The notes: generated by a model from the sequence alone, not told the origin. Counted from the first letter of the stretch, positions 1 through 8,621 are shown. The stretch: 64,000 bases of DNA from Nocardioides dokdonensis FR1436 (GCF_001653335.1 NZ_CP015079.1:1922001-1986000); one strand, 5' to 3'. A program made the numbers and translations.

Positions 1-1
1 G

Positions 2-1210
2 CTCCTCCTGAGCGTCTCTCCCGCGGTGGGGGCTGCGGGAGAGACGCCCACCGAGCCGACCGGGGTACGGATCCTGACCCCGTCGGCGGATCAGCGCGTC
101 GCGACCGGCTGGGCCGGTCCGGTCCTCGTCGAGGTCCCCGACGGGCCGCTCCCCGAGCCGATCCCGGACCCGATCCCGGACCCGATCCCCGACCCGATCT
201 CCGAGCCGGTGGGCGAGGCCCTCGACCCGGTCCTGCGGGAGGGCACGTTGACGCTCGACTGCCCCTCCACCGGCTACCACCACCAGACCACCTTCCCCAC
301 CGAGCCCGGCACCGTCGAGGTCGCCGTGGCACCGGTCGGGGAGCCCGCGGCCGACTGCACGGCCCGGGCCTCCCTCGACGACCCGCTCACCCACCAGGAG
401 GACCAGGTGGGCTTCTCGGCGTGGAGGGCGGTCGGCTTCGCCCAGCCCCGGGTCAGCCCGGTCTTCTACCCCACGGTCCGCGACGGGTTCGCCGACGACG
501 CCGAGCTCTCCTTCGAGCTGTCGGCCGACACCGACGTCGACCTGCTCGTCTACGACCTCGCCCACGGCCGCGTCGTACGCGAGGAGAACGCGCAGCTGGC
601 GGCCGGACCGCACCGCTGGACCTGGGACGGCACCCTGACCTCACGCCGCCGCGAGGCGTCGCTGGCACCGGGGCGCTACCTGCTCGCCGCGGTGGCCACC
701 GATCCGGTCACCCAGCGCTCCGTCGCGGTCATCGGCCGCACCGAGCTGGCGCGGCGCACGCTCACCCAGCGCACGGTGCGCACCGTGCCCGCCGTGCAGG
801 CCACCCGCGAGCCGCACGGGGCGTGCGCGACGCGCGCCGACTCCGACGTGGTGGCGATCGTGTGCCGCGGTTCGCGGGGCACCGCGGTCGCGGAGCTCTC
901 CGAGGTCGTCTGGGTGCCGCCCGGTGCGAGGCTGCGGCGGGCGGGTTCGCACCACGAGCTCGCCGCCGCCGACCAGCGCCCCGGACGCATCCGGCACACG
1001 CTCGAGCGACTGGCGCCGCGCAAGGTCCGGGTCTCGCTGCGGGTCGACGGCCGGCGCGCCGTCGTCGTCGAGGACCTGTACGTCGTGTGGGCGCGGCGCG
1101 TGCAGCAGCGCCCCCAGGAGGCTGCTGCCCCCTCAGCCGCGGGGATCGTGGGCGGCCGGGTGATCCGCCAGGACGGGCAGTGGCACATCGACCTCGACCC
1201 GCCGGGGTAG
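2..1210 (+). CDS. Exported protein with FlgD-like Ig domain (5' end outside window)
   Basis: The reading frame is open from the first bases and the visible start (LLLSVSPAVGAAG) looks like the end of a signal peptide, so the true start lies upstream of the window; 402 residues are visible. Next comes a Pro/Asp/Ile repeat (PDPIPDPIPDPI, about residues 50-60 of the visible part), probably an extended linker. A central segment (VDLLVYDLAHGRVVR ... GPHRWTWDGT ... LAPGRYLLAAVA) resembles the FlgD Ig-like fold common in actinobacterial secreted proteins. No catalytic motif was recognised. It is followed 6 bp later by a convergent gene. Function unknown; export is inferred. Confidence 0.7.
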   Translation, partial: LLLSVSPAVGAAGETPTEPTGVRILTPSADQRVATGWAGPVLVEVPDGPLPEPIPDPIPDPIPDPISEPVGEALDPVLREGTLTLDCPSTGYHHQTTFPTEPGTVEVAVAPVGEPAADCTARASLDDPLTHQEDQVGFSAWRAVGFAQPRVSPVFYPTVRDGFADDAELSFELSADTDVDLLVYDLAHGRVVREENAQLAAGPHRWTWDGTLTSRRREASLAPGRYLLAAVATDPVTQRSVAVIGRTELARRTLTQRTVRTVPAVQATREPHGACATRADSDVVAIVCRGSRGTAVAELSEVVWVPPGARLRRAGSHHELAAADQRPGRIRHTLERLAPRKVRVSLRVDGRRAVVVEDLYVVWARRVQQRPQEAAAPSAAGIVGGRVIRQDGQWHIDLDPPG

Positions 1211-1216
1211 GGCAGG

Positions 1217-2146
1217 TCAGGCCGGAGCCGGCGGGTGCACCATCCGCCGCGGCTTGCGCCGCGCGACCGCGACGCCGATGAGGGCGAGCGCGCCGCCGAC
1301 GTACGCGACGCCGGGCGGGGTCTCGCCGAGCAGCGCCCAGCCCAGGCCGATGGTGATCGGCGGGACGAGGTAGGTGGTGACCGCGAGCCGGCTGGCGTCC
1401 ATGTGGGTCAGGGCGTAGGCGTAGGTGGTGAAGGCGATCGCGGTGGGGAAGACGCCGAGGTAGACCACCCACAGCACCGACGACGTCGGCGCGGCCCGGA
1501 CCTCGTCGACGAGGGTGGGCAGGAACGGCAGGCACGCCACCGCGCCGATCGTGCAGGCCAGCCAGGTGACGTGCACGGCGGCCAGGCGCGCCACCAGCGG
1601 CTTCTGCAGGATCAGGCTGATGGCGTAGACGACCGCCGACAGCAGGACCAGGAAGACACCGAGCAGGTCCTGGCCCTGGCTCTCCGAGGTCGACAGCCCG
1701 ATCAGGGCCACGCCGCCGAAGGCCAGCGCCAGGCCGATGGCGAGGTAGGCGGTGAACCGCTCGTCGAGGAACGCCACCGCGAGCAGCGCGACCAGGACGG
1801 GGGAGAGCTGGATCAGCATCGCGGCGGTGCCGGCGTCGATGCGCTGCTCGCCCTCGTTGAGCGCGACGTTGTAGACGCCGAACCACAGCAGCCCGATCGC
1901 GACCAGGGACACCCACTCGCGCCGGGTCGGGTGCGGCAGCCCCCGCGAGAGCGCCACCACAGCCAGGCACAGCGCCCCGACGAGGAGGCGGCCCAGGGAC
2001 AGCGGCCCCGCGGAGAAGTCGGCGCCCAGGTGCCGGATCGCCACGAAGGCGGAGGCCCAGAGCACGAGCGTGGTGGCCACCGCCGCCGGCGGCAACCAGG
2101 TCGCGGGTCGGGGGCGGGCCGGGGCGGCGAGGTGCGTCACCGGCAC
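1217..2146 (-). CDS. EamA/DMT-superfamily transporter
   Basis: A 309-residue integral membrane protein with about ten hydrophobic segments in two similar halves (first helix VATTLVLWASAFVAI, last around residues 270-295), the plan of EamA (RhaT/YdcZ-type) drug/metabolite transporters. Members usually export small metabolites or amino acids; the substrate cannot be read from sequence. It starts with GTG 3 bp after the upstream oxidoreductase gene, so the two are probably co-transcribed. The basic C-terminus RRKPRRMVH is expected to be cytoplasmic. Confidence 0.9.
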   Translation of the reverse strand: MPVTHLAAPARPRPATWLPPAAVATTLVLWASAFVAIRHLGADFSAGPLSLGRLLVGALCLAVVALSRGLPHPTRREWVSLVAIGLLWFGVYNVALNEGEQRIDAGTAAMLIQLSPVLVALLAVAFLDERFTAYLAIGLALAFGGVALIGLSTSESQGQDLLGVFLVLLSAVVYAISLILQKPLVARLAAVHVTWLACTIGAVACLPFLPTLVDEVRAAPTSSVLWVVYLGVFPTAIAFTTYAYALTHMDASRLAVTTYLVPPITIGLGWALLGETPPGVAYVGGALALIGVAVARRKPRRMVHPPAPA

Positions 2147-2149
2147 AGA

Positions 2150-3238
2150 CTAGGAGTCGCTGCCCCCATCGACCGCACGGGCCGGCAGGTCGGCCGAGCC
2201 ACGGGCCGGGATGGCGCGGCAGCGCTGCACCAGCGCGGCCAGCTCGTCGTCGCGGTCGGCCGCGGCCGGCAGCCCGACGGCGAGCCCGTCGGCCAGGCCG
2301 GCGTACCACCGGCCGAGCACGGCGGGCAGGCGGTCGTAGGTGCCCTGAGGCACCAGGTCGTCCAGCACCTCCTCGGACAGCACCGCGCCCAGGTCGTCCC
2401 AGCGCTCCGCGCGCACGAGCGCACCGAGCCGGTCGGGCAGGTCGCCGTGGCCGAGGAGCTCCAGGGTCGGCCGGTAGGCCGGGGTCGACCACAGGAACGC
2501 CATCTCGCGACGCGCCTCCTCGCGCGCCGCGACGAGGCGCTCCTCGTCGGGGGCGGTGATCGCCTTCGACACGATGACCACCCGCGGCCCGCCGTCGGTG
2601 CGCCCGGCCTGCTCGGCCCCGGCCGCCAGCGCCGGCAGCACCCGCTCGCGCAGGTAGGTGGGGTGGGAGTTGGTGGCGTGGGTGACGAAGCCGTCGGAGG
2701 CCGCACCGGCTGCCTCGCAGGTGCGCCGGTTGACCCCGCCGGTGTAGATCTGCGGCGCCGCGACGTCGAGCGGTCCGGGGTTGAAGTAGGGCTGGAGCCG
2801 GTCGAAGCGGTAGTACGGGCCCTCGTGCAGCAGCGGGCCGCCGGCCTGGAACGCCGCGAAGATGGCGCGCAGGGCGCCCACGTAGTCGGCCAGCCGCCCG
2901 GCCGGGTCGCCCCACGGCATCGAGAACCGGCCCACGATGTTGCCGCGGACCTGGGTGGCCAGCCCGAGCTGGAAGCGCCCGCCGGAGAAGCGCGCCAGGT
3001 CCCAGGCGGCGTACGCCGTCGTCATCGGGCTGCGCGGGAAGGCCAGCGTCATGCTGGTGCGCACCGTCAGCCGGTCGCTGTGCTCGACGGCCAGCAGCGC
3101 GACCTGCAGCGAGTCGTGGACCGTCTCCGGCACGTGCACGGTGTCCACGCCCAGCGCCTCGATCCGGCGCACCGTCGCGCCCACGTCGCGCAGCGCGGTG
3201 TCCTGGGGCAGCGACGCGACGATCTCCATGCGGGCCAT
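2150..3238 (-). CDS. LLM-class F420-dependent oxidoreductase
   Basis: A 362-residue luciferase-like monooxygenase-fold protein: IEALGVDTVHVPETVHD near the start, a central RFQLGLATQV segment and TYLRERVLPAL. Members of this class in actinobacteria typically use coenzyme F420; no substrate is suggested. I chose the ATG at 3238 (MARMEIVASLP), preceded by AGCAGG. An in-frame start further upstream at 3340 would run through a palindromic repeat and add a low-complexity leader, so it is rejected; GTG 3247 is an alternative. Upstream lies repeat C1 and the end of regX3; downstream, 3 bp away, the EamA transporter. Confidence 0.85.
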   Translation of the reverse strand: MARMEIVASLPQDTALRDVGATVRRIEALGVDTVHVPETVHDSLQVALLAVEHSDRLTVRTSMTLAFPRSPMTTAYAAWDLARFSGGRFQLGLATQVRGNIVGRFSMPWGDPAGRLADYVGALRAIFAAFQAGGPLLHEGPYYRFDRLQPYFNPGPLDVAAPQIYTGGVNRRTCEAAGAASDGFVTHATNSHPTYLRERVLPALAAGAEQAGRTDGGPRVVIVSKAITAPDEERLVAAREEARREMAFLWSTPAYRPTLELLGHGDLPDRLGALVRAERWDDLGAVLSEEVLDDLVPQGTYDRLPAVLGRWYAGLADGLAVGLPAAADRDDELAALVQRCRAIPARGSADLPARAVDGGSDS

Positions 3239-3300
3239 CCTGCTCACCCGCCCCGGGCCCCGTGGCCCCGCTCCCACCCGTCGGGAGCCGAGCGGGGCAG

Positions 3301-3384
3301 GCGTTGGGGTGAATCCGTAGGCGTTCGGGTGTTGCACCACCCCAACGCCTACGGATTCCCCGGGTCCCCGGGGAATCCGCAGGC
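3301..3384. repeat. Family C palindromic element, copy C1
   Basis: Two adjoining inverted repeats. Arms 3311-3331 and 3338-3358 (21 bp, one mismatch) enclose a short loop with TTGCAC, and arms 3353-3364 and 3367-3378 (12 bp, perfect, GGATTCCCCGGG) follow directly. The core matches GGGTGTTGCAACACCC with one change. Related copies are C2 (39785), C3 (43473) and C4 (45872). It lies between the end of regX3 and the start of the oxidoreductase gene, where it could act as a terminator or RNA-processing site. Confidence 0.9.
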
Positions 3385-3390
3385 GGGGGC

Positions 3391-4068
3391 TCAGAGGTCG
3401 AGCTTGTAGCCCAGCCCGCGCACGGTGACGAGGTACTTCGGCTCGCCCGGGTCGGGCTCGAGCTTGGCCCGCAGCCGCTTCACGTGCACGTCGAGGGTCT
3501 TGGTGTCCCCGACGTAGTCGGAGCCCCAGACCCGGTCGATGAGCTGGCCGCGGGTCAGCACCCGGCCGGGGTTGCGCAGGAACATCTCGAGCAGCTCGAA
3601 CTCCTTGAGCGGCAGCCGCTGCTCCTCGCCGTCGACGGTCACCACGTGCCGCTCGACGTCCATCCGGACCGGCCCCGCCTCGAGCGTCGCGGGCGCGGCC
3701 TCGGGCTCGGCGCCGCGGCGCAGCACCGCCCGGATGCGCGCGACCAGCTCGCGCGGCGAGTAGGGCTTGGTCACGTAGTCGTCGGCGCCCAGCTCGAGCC
3801 CGACCACCTTGTCGACCTCGTCGTCCTTGGCGCTGACCATGATCACCGGGACGTTCGAGGTCTGGCGGATGGTGCGGCAGACCTCGGTGCCGGGGATGCC
3901 GGGCAGCATCAGGTCGAGCAGCACGATGTCGGCGCCGTTGCGCTCGAACTCCGCCAGCGCGGCGTTGCCGTCGGCGGCGATGGCGACCTCGAAGCCCTCC
4001 TTGCGCAGCATGTAGGCGAGCGGGTCGCTGTAGCTCTCTTCGTCCTCGACGACGAGTACCCGTGTCAC
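3391..4068 (-). CDS. regX3: Response regulator RegX3 (phosphate two-component system)
   Basis: An OmpR/PhoB-type response regulator of 225 residues. The receiver domain (1-120) has the acidic cluster EDEE, the phospho-acceptor Asp in IVLLDLMLPG (about residue 52) and the conserved Lys in DDYVTKPYS. The C-terminal winged helix (130-225) includes EFELLEMFLRNPGRVLTR and YLVTVRGLGYKLDL. Start is GTG and overlaps the senX3 stop by 4 bp (GTGA), so the pair is translationally coupled. With SenX3 it is expected to control the phosphate-starvation response; two PHO-box units lie in the senX3-phoU gap, consistent with autoregulation. Confidence 0.95.
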   Translation of the reverse strand: MTRVLVVEDEESYSDPLAYMLRKEGFEVAIAADGNAALAEFERNGADIVLLDLMLPGIPGTEVCRTIRQTSNVPVIMVSAKDDEVDKVVGLELGADDYVTKPYSPRELVARIRAVLRRGAEPEAAPATLEAGPVRMDVERHVVTVDGEEQRLPLKEFELLEMFLRNPGRVLTRGQLIDRVWGSDYVGDTKTLDVHVKRLRAKLEPDPGEPKYLVTVRGLGYKLDL

Positions 4069-5240
4069 GGGCTGTCCTCCTGTTTCCTCTCGGACCCGAA
4101 GTGCTGGGGCAGCGTCAGGGTGAAGGTGGAGCCGTGTCCCGGCTCCGACCAGACCCGGACCTCCCCGCCGTGGGTGGCGGCGACGTGCTTGACGATGGAC
4201 AGGCCGAGCCCGGTGCCGCCGGTGGAGCGGTGGCGGGCGGGGTCGACGCGGTAGAAGCGCTCGAAGATGCGGTCGAGCTCGCCGGCGGGGATGCCGATGC
4301 CCTGGTCGACCACCGAGATCTCGACCGAGGTGTCCACGACGCGGGTGGAGACCAGCACGGTGGAGCCCGGGTCGGAGTAGGAGACGGCGTTGGAGACCAG
4401 GTTCGCCACTGCGGCGGTCACCTGCTTCTCGTTGCCGAAGACCTGCAGGTCGTCCTGGCCGCCCACGGTCACCGCGATCCGCTTGGCCCCCGCGTCGATC
4501 ACGCTGGCGTCGACGGCCGAACGGATCGCGTCGTCGAGGTGCACCGGGACCGCGGCGTCGAGCGGGTCGTCGGCCTGCAGTCGCGACAGCTCGATGATCT
4601 GCTGGACGAGCTTGGAGAGGCGGTCGCTCTCGGTGCCCATCCGGTGCGCGAACCGCTTGACCGCCTCCGGGTCGTCCGCGGCCTCGAGCATCGCCTCCGA
4701 CAGCAGCCGGATGGCACCGACGGGGGTCTTCAGCTCGTGCGACACGTTGGCCACGAAGTCGCGTCGCACCTCCTCGACGCGGCGCTCACGGGTCCGGTCC
4801 TCGACGAGCGCCAGCACCAGGCGCGAGCCGAGGGGCGCGACGCGGGCGGTGACGTGGCGCACCGGCGCACCGGCGCGCGTCATCGAGATCTCGCTCTCGC
4901 GGATCTGCCCGTCACGACGCACCATGCTGACCTGCTCGGCCAGGGCCTCGGAGGCCAGGCGGGAGCCCCTCACCAACCCGAGTGCGTACGCCGGCGCGCT
5001 GGCCTTGAGCACGACGTCGGCCCCGTCGACCACGACCGCCGAGCTGCGCAGGGTCGAGAGCACCGTCGCGACGCCGTACGGGAGCACCGGTTCGGGGGCG
5101 GTGGGCTCGCGGTGCTGCTGCCGGTCGCTGATGTGCCAGGCGATCACGCCGCCGCCGGCGACGACCGCGCCCACGACGGCGGCCACGAATGCCTGCAGCG
5201 TCGGGTCCACGGTCTGGATCGTACGCAGCAGCCGCCGCAC
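4065..5240 (-). CDS. senX3: Sensor histidine kinase SenX3
   Basis: A 391-residue membrane histidine kinase. One N-terminal hydrophobic segment (about 14-37), a PAS-like region (50-150), HisKA with the phospho-accepting His in FVANVSHELKTPVGA (about residue 165) and an HATPase_c domain with N box (AVANLVSNAVSYS), G1 (DQGIGIP), F box (IFERFYR) and G2 (GGTGLGLSIVKH). Start is GTG. It is the partner of RegX3 (4-bp overlap) and divergent from phoU, matching SenX3-RegX3 of mycobacteria, where the kinase monitors phosphate through the Pst/PhoU system. Confidence 0.95.
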   Translation of the reverse strand: MRRLLRTIQTVDPTLQAFVAAVVGAVVAGGGVIAWHISDRQQHREPTAPEPVLPYGVATVLSTLRSSAVVVDGADVVLKASAPAYALGLVRGSRLASEALAEQVSMVRRDGQIRESEISMTRAGAPVRHVTARVAPLGSRLVLALVEDRTRERRVEEVRRDFVANVSHELKTPVGAIRLLSEAMLEAADDPEAVKRFAHRMGTESDRLSKLVQQIIELSRLQADDPLDAAVPVHLDDAIRSAVDASVIDAGAKRIAVTVGGQDDLQVFGNEKQVTAAVANLVSNAVSYSDPGSTVLVSTRVVDTSVEISVVDQGIGIPAGELDRIFERFYRVDPARHRSTGGTGLGLSIVKHVAATHGGEVRVWSEPGHGSTFTLTLPQHFGSERKQEDSP

Positions 5241-5271
5241 CCGACGCCCGGGACGGCTTCCGCCGCACAGC

Positions 5272-5310
5272 GTTCACCCCCCGTTCACCGCCTACCGCCA
5301 CCTCGTCACC
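5272..5310 (+). promoter_or_regulatory. PHO-box direct repeats in the senX3-phoU gap
   Basis: Two exact GTTCACC heptamers start at 5272 and 5283, an 11-bp spacing, with a weaker CGTCACC copy at 5304. Tandem 11-bp units beginning GTTCACC are the established PHO box bound by streptomycete PhoP, and RegX3 uses a closely related site. The site lies between the divergent senX3 and phoU genes, 32-74 bp from their start codons, so phosphate control of both is likely. Confidence 0.75.
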
Positions 5311-5319
5311 CGCATTGCC

Positions 5320-5325
5320 TAGGGT
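5320..5325 (+). promoter_or_regulatory. -10 element of leaderless phoU promoter
   Basis: TAGGGT ends 7 nt before the phoU ATG, the spacing expected if transcription begins at or next to the start codon. No Shine-Dalgarno sequence lies between, which supports a leaderless mRNA. Confidence 0.6.
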
Positions 5326-5332
5326 CTGTCCC

Positions 5333-5989
5333 ATGCGCAACGTCTTCCATGAGCAGCTCGACGCCGTCTTCGAGGACCTGACCCGCATCTGCGGGCAGGT
5401 CGAGATCGCGGTACGCCGTGCCACCGAGTCCCTGTTGACCGGCGACGCCGCGGTGGCCGAGCAGGTGATCACCGGGGACGCCGAGATCGACCGGGCGCGC
5501 GAGAAGGTCGAGGAGTCGGCCTTCGAGCTGCTCTCGCTGCAGCAGCCCGTCGCGGGCGACCTGCGGGTCATCATCGCGGCGCTGCGGATGGTCACCGAGC
5601 TCGAGCGGATGGGTGACCTGTCGGTGCACGTCGCGAAGATCGCGCGCCTGCGGGTGCCGAACGTGGCCGTGCCCGACGCGATCCGCGCCACGATGACCTC
5701 CATGGGCGAGACCGCCGAGGACATGGTGCGCCGCGTCGGCCAGATCATCGAGAAGCGCGACGTCGGGGCGGCCATCGAGCTTGGCCGTGACGACGAGGTG
5801 ATGGACCGGCTGCGCCGCGACAGCTTCGCCCAGCTCCTCGGCGACGACTGGGAGCACGGCGTCGAGGCGGCGGTCGACATCGCCCTGCTGGGTCGCTACT
5901 ACGAGCGGATCGCCGACCACGCCGTCTCGATCGCCAACCGGGTCGTCTTCGTCGTCACCGGCCAGAACCCCCGCTCCATCGAGTCCTGA
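5333..5989 (+). CDS. phoU: Phosphate signalling protein PhoU
   Basis: A 218-residue all-helical protein with the two repeated PhoU three-helix bundles. It begins MRNVFHEQLDAVFEDL; metal-binding E/D-rich helices include LRMVTELERMGDLSVHVAKIA (first half) and ALLGRYYERIADHAVSIANR (second half), the two hallmark E-x-x-x-D motifs. PhoU links the Pst transporter to the phosphate sensor kinase and here sits divergent from senX3. ATG 5333 is preferred because the alignable protein begins there and a TAGGGT -10 box sits 7 nt upstream. Its stop codon TGA is also the beginning of repeat A1. Confidence 0.93.
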   Translation: MRNVFHEQLDAVFEDLTRICGQVEIAVRRATESLLTGDAAVAEQVITGDAEIDRAREKVEESAFELLSLQQPVAGDLRVIIAALRMVTELERMGDLSVHVAKIARLRVPNVAVPDAIRATMTSMGETAEDMVRRVGQIIEKRDVGAAIELGRDDEVMDRLRRDSFAQLLGDDWEHGVEAAVDIALLGRYYERIADHAVSIANRVVFVVTGQNPRSIES

Positions 5990-6202
5990 CCCGGCCCGGA
6001 TCTCTCGCCGACCCGGCCCAGATGTCGCGTCGACCCGGCCCGGATGTCGCGTCGATCCGGCGCAGATAGCCCGCTCAGTCGGCGCGCATGGGCCCTCCAG
6101 CGAGCTCCGGCCTGCTGGGCACATTCGCGCCGACTGAGCGCGACATCTGCGCCGGGTCGCGCGGACATCTGCGCCGGGTCAGCGCGATATTTGAGCCGAC
6201 TC
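5988..6202. repeat. Family A opposed 22-bp repeat arrays, copy A1
   Basis: The gap between convergent phoU and gpmA is filled by 22-bp units. Five direct units begin at 5988, 6010, 6032, 6054 and 6076 (the last degenerate), with consensus GACCCGGCSCAGATGTCGC plus three bases. After a 17-bp centre (6098-6114), four units in the opposite orientation end at 6136, 6158, 6180 and 6202. The unit has no spacer, so this is not a CRISPR. Similar arrays are A2 (31472) and A3 (61753). The first unit overlaps the phoU stop codon. Positions 6203-6247 hold only a G-rich stretch. Confidence 0.9.
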
Positions 6203-6247
6203 GCGGGTTCTGGGGGGTGGGTGCGGGGCTGGTGAGCCGGGTGGGGC

Positions 6248-6988
6248 TCAGCGGCCCTGCGAGGCCACGGCTGCGGCAGCGGCCTCGGCCGCGGCCGGGT
6301 CGAGGTAGCGCCCACCGGGCACGGTGGGGGACAGGTCGTCGTCGAGCTCGTAGACCAACGGCATGCCGGTGGGGATGTTGAGCCCGGCGATCTCGTCGTC
6401 GCCGATGCCGTCGAGGTGCTTGACGAGCGCGCGCAGGCTGTTGCCGTGCGCGGCGACCAGGGTCACCTTGCCGGCGCGCAGGTCGGGGACGATCGCGGAC
6501 TCCCAGTAGGGCAGGAACCGGACGATGACGTCCTTGAGGCACTCGGTGCGCGGCATCTCGTCGCCGAGGTCGGCGTAGCGGGGGTCGCCGGCCTGGGAGA
6601 ACTCGGTGCCGTCCTCGATCGGGGGCGGCGGGGTGTCGAAGGAGCGGCGCCAGGCCATGAACTGCTCCTCGCCGTACTCCTCGAGGGTCTGCTTCTTGTC
6701 CTTGCCCTGCAGGGCGCCGTAGTGGCGCTCGTTGAGGCGCCAGGAGCGCTGGACGGGGATCCAGTGCCGATCGCAGGCGTCGAGCGCGAGCCCGGTGGTG
6801 CTGATCGCGCGGCGCAGCAGCGACGTGTGCACGACGTCGGGCAGGACGCCGGCCTCGCGCATCAGCTCACCGCCGCGACGGGCCTCGACCTCGCCCTTCT
6901 CGGTCAGCGGCACGTCGACCCAGCCGGTGAAGAGGTTCTTGGCGTTCCAGTCGCTCTCGCCGTGGCGGAGCAGGACCAGGGTGCTCAT
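6248..6988 (-). CDS. gpmA: 2,3-bisphosphoglycerate-dependent phosphoglycerate mutase
   Basis: A 246-residue glycolytic/gluconeogenic enzyme interconverting 3- and 2-phosphoglycerate in the cytosol. The catalytic phosphohistidine is in [12 protein letters not shown] (about residue 9), followed by [38 protein letters not shown] and the second catalytic His in [12 protein letters not shown]. Length fits the dPGM family (about 230-250). ATG 6988 overlaps the stop of the upstream lipoprotein gene by 4 bp (ATGA). In mycobacteria gpm1 also neighbours senX3-regX3, so this is conserved context. Confidence 0.95.
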   Translation of the reverse strand: MSTLVLLRHGESDWNAKNLFTGWVDVPLTEKGEVEARRGGELMREAGVLPDVVHTSLLRRAISTTGLALDACDRHWIPVQRSWRLNERHYGALQGKDKKQTLEEYGEEQFMAWRRSFDTPPPPIEDGTEFSQAGDPRYADLGDEMPRTECLKDVIVRFLPYWESAIVPDLRAGKVTLVAAHGNSLRALVKHLDGIGDDEIAGLNIPTGMPLVYELDDDLSPTVPGGRYLDPAAAEAAAAAVASQGR

Positions 6989-7602
6989 TCGGTGCTCTCC
7001 GGCTCGGACTCGGCGCCGCCCTCGTCGACGAGCTCGTCGCCGACGTAGCCCTCGTTGTCGGGGCCGAACTGTCGCACCGGCTCGGGCAGCCCGCAGTCGT
7101 ACGGCTCGTCGACGCCGCCCTCGGAGGCGGTGTCGAAACCCTCGAAGTCGCCGCACTCGCGCACGACGGGGACGTCGATCCGGACCGACTCACCGTTGTC
7201 GAACTCCAGGCGCAGCGCGAGGTAGTCGCCCGCGGCGAAGTCGCCGGTCACGGCGACGCCGTTGCCCTTCTCGGAGAGGTTCTCGTAGCCCAGCGGCGCG
7301 ATCTCGCGCGGGTCCAGCTCGACGTCGAGCTGGCCGTCCTCGGCGGTGAGCGAGGTGAGGCTGATCGCGTCGGTGGCGGAGTTGTTGGCCAGGCCGGCGA
7401 TGAAGGTGCCGGCCCCGTCGCGGCTGGCCACGACGGCGGCACCGAGGACGTCGACCTCGGCGGAGCGCTCGTTGGCGCCGGCGGCCGGCGTGTACGGACG
7501 GTCCGTCGCGTAGTCGAACCCGCAGGACGTGAGCGGGAGTGCGAGGGCGAGCGCGCAGGTGGTCAGCGCGAGCTTGCGGCGGATCAGCATCGTGGGTCTC
7601 AT
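6985..7602 (-). CDS. Putative lipoprotein upstream of gpmA
   Basis: A 205-residue protein with a lipoprotein signal: basic start [10 protein letters not shown], hydrophobic core [14 protein letters not shown] and lipobox LTSC. The mature part is acidic, contains a probable beta-sandwich ([19 protein letters not shown]) and ends in a Glu/Ser-rich tail. Start ATG 7602 has GAAGG 5 nt upstream; ATG 7590 is an alternative. The stop overlaps gpmA by 4 bp, so it is probably co-transcribed with it. No specific function was recognised. Confidence 0.82.
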   Translation of the reverse strand: MRPTMLIRRKLALTTCALALALPLTSCGFDYATDRPYTPAAGANERSAEVDVLGAAVVASRDGAGTFIAGLANNSATDAISLTSLTAEDGQLDVELDPREIAPLGYENLSEKGNGVAVTGDFAAGDYLALRLEFDNGESVRIDVPVVRECGDFEGFDTASEGGVDEPYDCGLPEPVRQFGPDNEGYVGDELVDEGGAESEPESTE

Positions 7603-7697
7603 GCCTTCGGTTCGTCGTGGTTCCGGCTGCGGCCACCTTAGCGCCAGCGCGCCGTCGTGGTGACCGCGGTCCGGGCCGGCGCCCGTCAGGAGGTCCC

Positions 7698-8621
7698 TCA
7701 GGCGGCCAGCCCGAGACTGGTGCCGACGAAGGCCATGGCGACCACGACCAGCGCCAGGTAGACGGCCGTCACCGTCAGCAGCTTCGCGGCGCCGAGCTTG
7801 AGCCCCAGGCGCAGCGGCAGGTAGGTCCACTCGTCCTCGTGGTCGGGCACCAGGCCCCACAGTGCGCTGAGGACGTGCACCCCGACACCCAGCAGCGCCG
7901 CCAGCACCACCAGCGCCGGCTGCGGCGCGTCACCCGTGCCGACACCGCCCCAGCCGCCGTACGACAGGAAGGCGGGGTACGTCGCGAACGCCGCGGCCCA
8001 CGGGACGAAGGACAGCAGCCCGGTGCGCAACGTCAGGTTGCCGAGCAGTCCGATCAGCACGGAGAACAGGTAGAACAGCCCGGCGGTCGTGCCGTGCGCC
8101 ATCGCCAGGGGCACCAGCGCCAGGACGCCGCAGGCCAGGCTGAACCACACGGTGCCGGGGTCGAGGCGGCCGTCGGCGACGGGCTTGCCGCGGGTGTCGT
8201 GGGCCGCGTCGCGCCGCCGGTCGACGAGGTCGTTGTGCCAGCCCAGCACCGCCTGGCCCACCAGCACGGTGGCCAGGACCAGACCCAGGTCGCGGGTCGG
8301 CCGGTCGGCGAGCGCGGCGGCGACGGTGACCAGGACCGCGGTCAGGGCCGCCTGGCGCGGGTGGGCGGCCTGCGCCAGCAGCAGCGGGGTGGAGTCGAGC
8401 ACCCGCGCCGGGCCGGTACGCCGCGCCCGCGGCAGCGGCGGGGGCCCCGGCACGTCGGTCGTCGCGGGGCGCTCGGCGGTGTCGGTCGCGGTCGACGTCG
8501 CAGGGGCGGGCGCTGGGGTGGGTCCGGTGGTGGGTGCGGTGGTGGGCGCGGAGGTGCTGCCGGCCGCCGCCGGAGGCTCGGGGGCCGCCTTGCGTCGACG
8601 CCGGAGGTGAGGTCGGGCCAT
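7698..8621 (-). CDS. UbiA-family prenyltransferase
   Basis: A 307-residue membrane protein. An Ala/Pro/Thr-rich N-terminus (about 1-65) precedes eight or so hydrophobic segments. The first Asp-rich motif is WHNDLVDRRRD, the NDxxDxxxD signature that binds Mg-diphosphate; the second is the acidic LVPDHEDEWTYLP. UbiA enzymes attach polyprenyl chains to aromatic acceptors at the membrane; the acceptor is not predictable, and no quinone or carotenoid gene lies nearby. ATG 8621 was chosen; upstream in-frame codons lack homologous sequence. Confidence 0.85.
   Translation of the reverse strand: MARPHLRRRRKAAPEPPAAAGSTSAPTTAPTTGPTPAPAPATSTATDTAERPATTDVPGPPPLPRARRTGPARVLDSTPLLLAQAAHPRQAALTAVLVTVAAALADRPTRDLGLVLATVLVGQAVLGWHNDLVDRRRDAAHDTRGKPVADGRLDPGTVWFSLACGVLALVPLAMAHGTTAGLFYLFSVLIGLLGNLTLRTGLLSFVPWAAAFATYPAFLSYGGWGGVGTGDAPQPALVVLAALLGVGVHVLSALWGLVPDHEDEWTYLPLRLGLKLGAAKLLTVTAVYLALVVVAMAFVGTSLGLAA

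Noticed and set aside
3239..3340. Longer N-terminus for the LLM oxidoreductase
   Set aside because: It would translate repeat C1 and a low-complexity stretch; the conserved protein starts at MARMEIVASLP.
1235..3409. Long plus-strand open frame across the EamA and LLM genes
   Set aside because: Antisense shadow rich in Gly/Arg/Gln; the minus-strand genes have clear domains.
5988..6202. CRISPR array
   Set aside because: The 22-bp units follow each other without unique spacers and reverse orientation in the middle; no cas gene is near.
6044..6235. Short open frames within family A repeats
   Set aside because: The products (for example RDICAGSARYL-like peptides) come from reading 22-bp repeats in rotating frames and carry no start signals.
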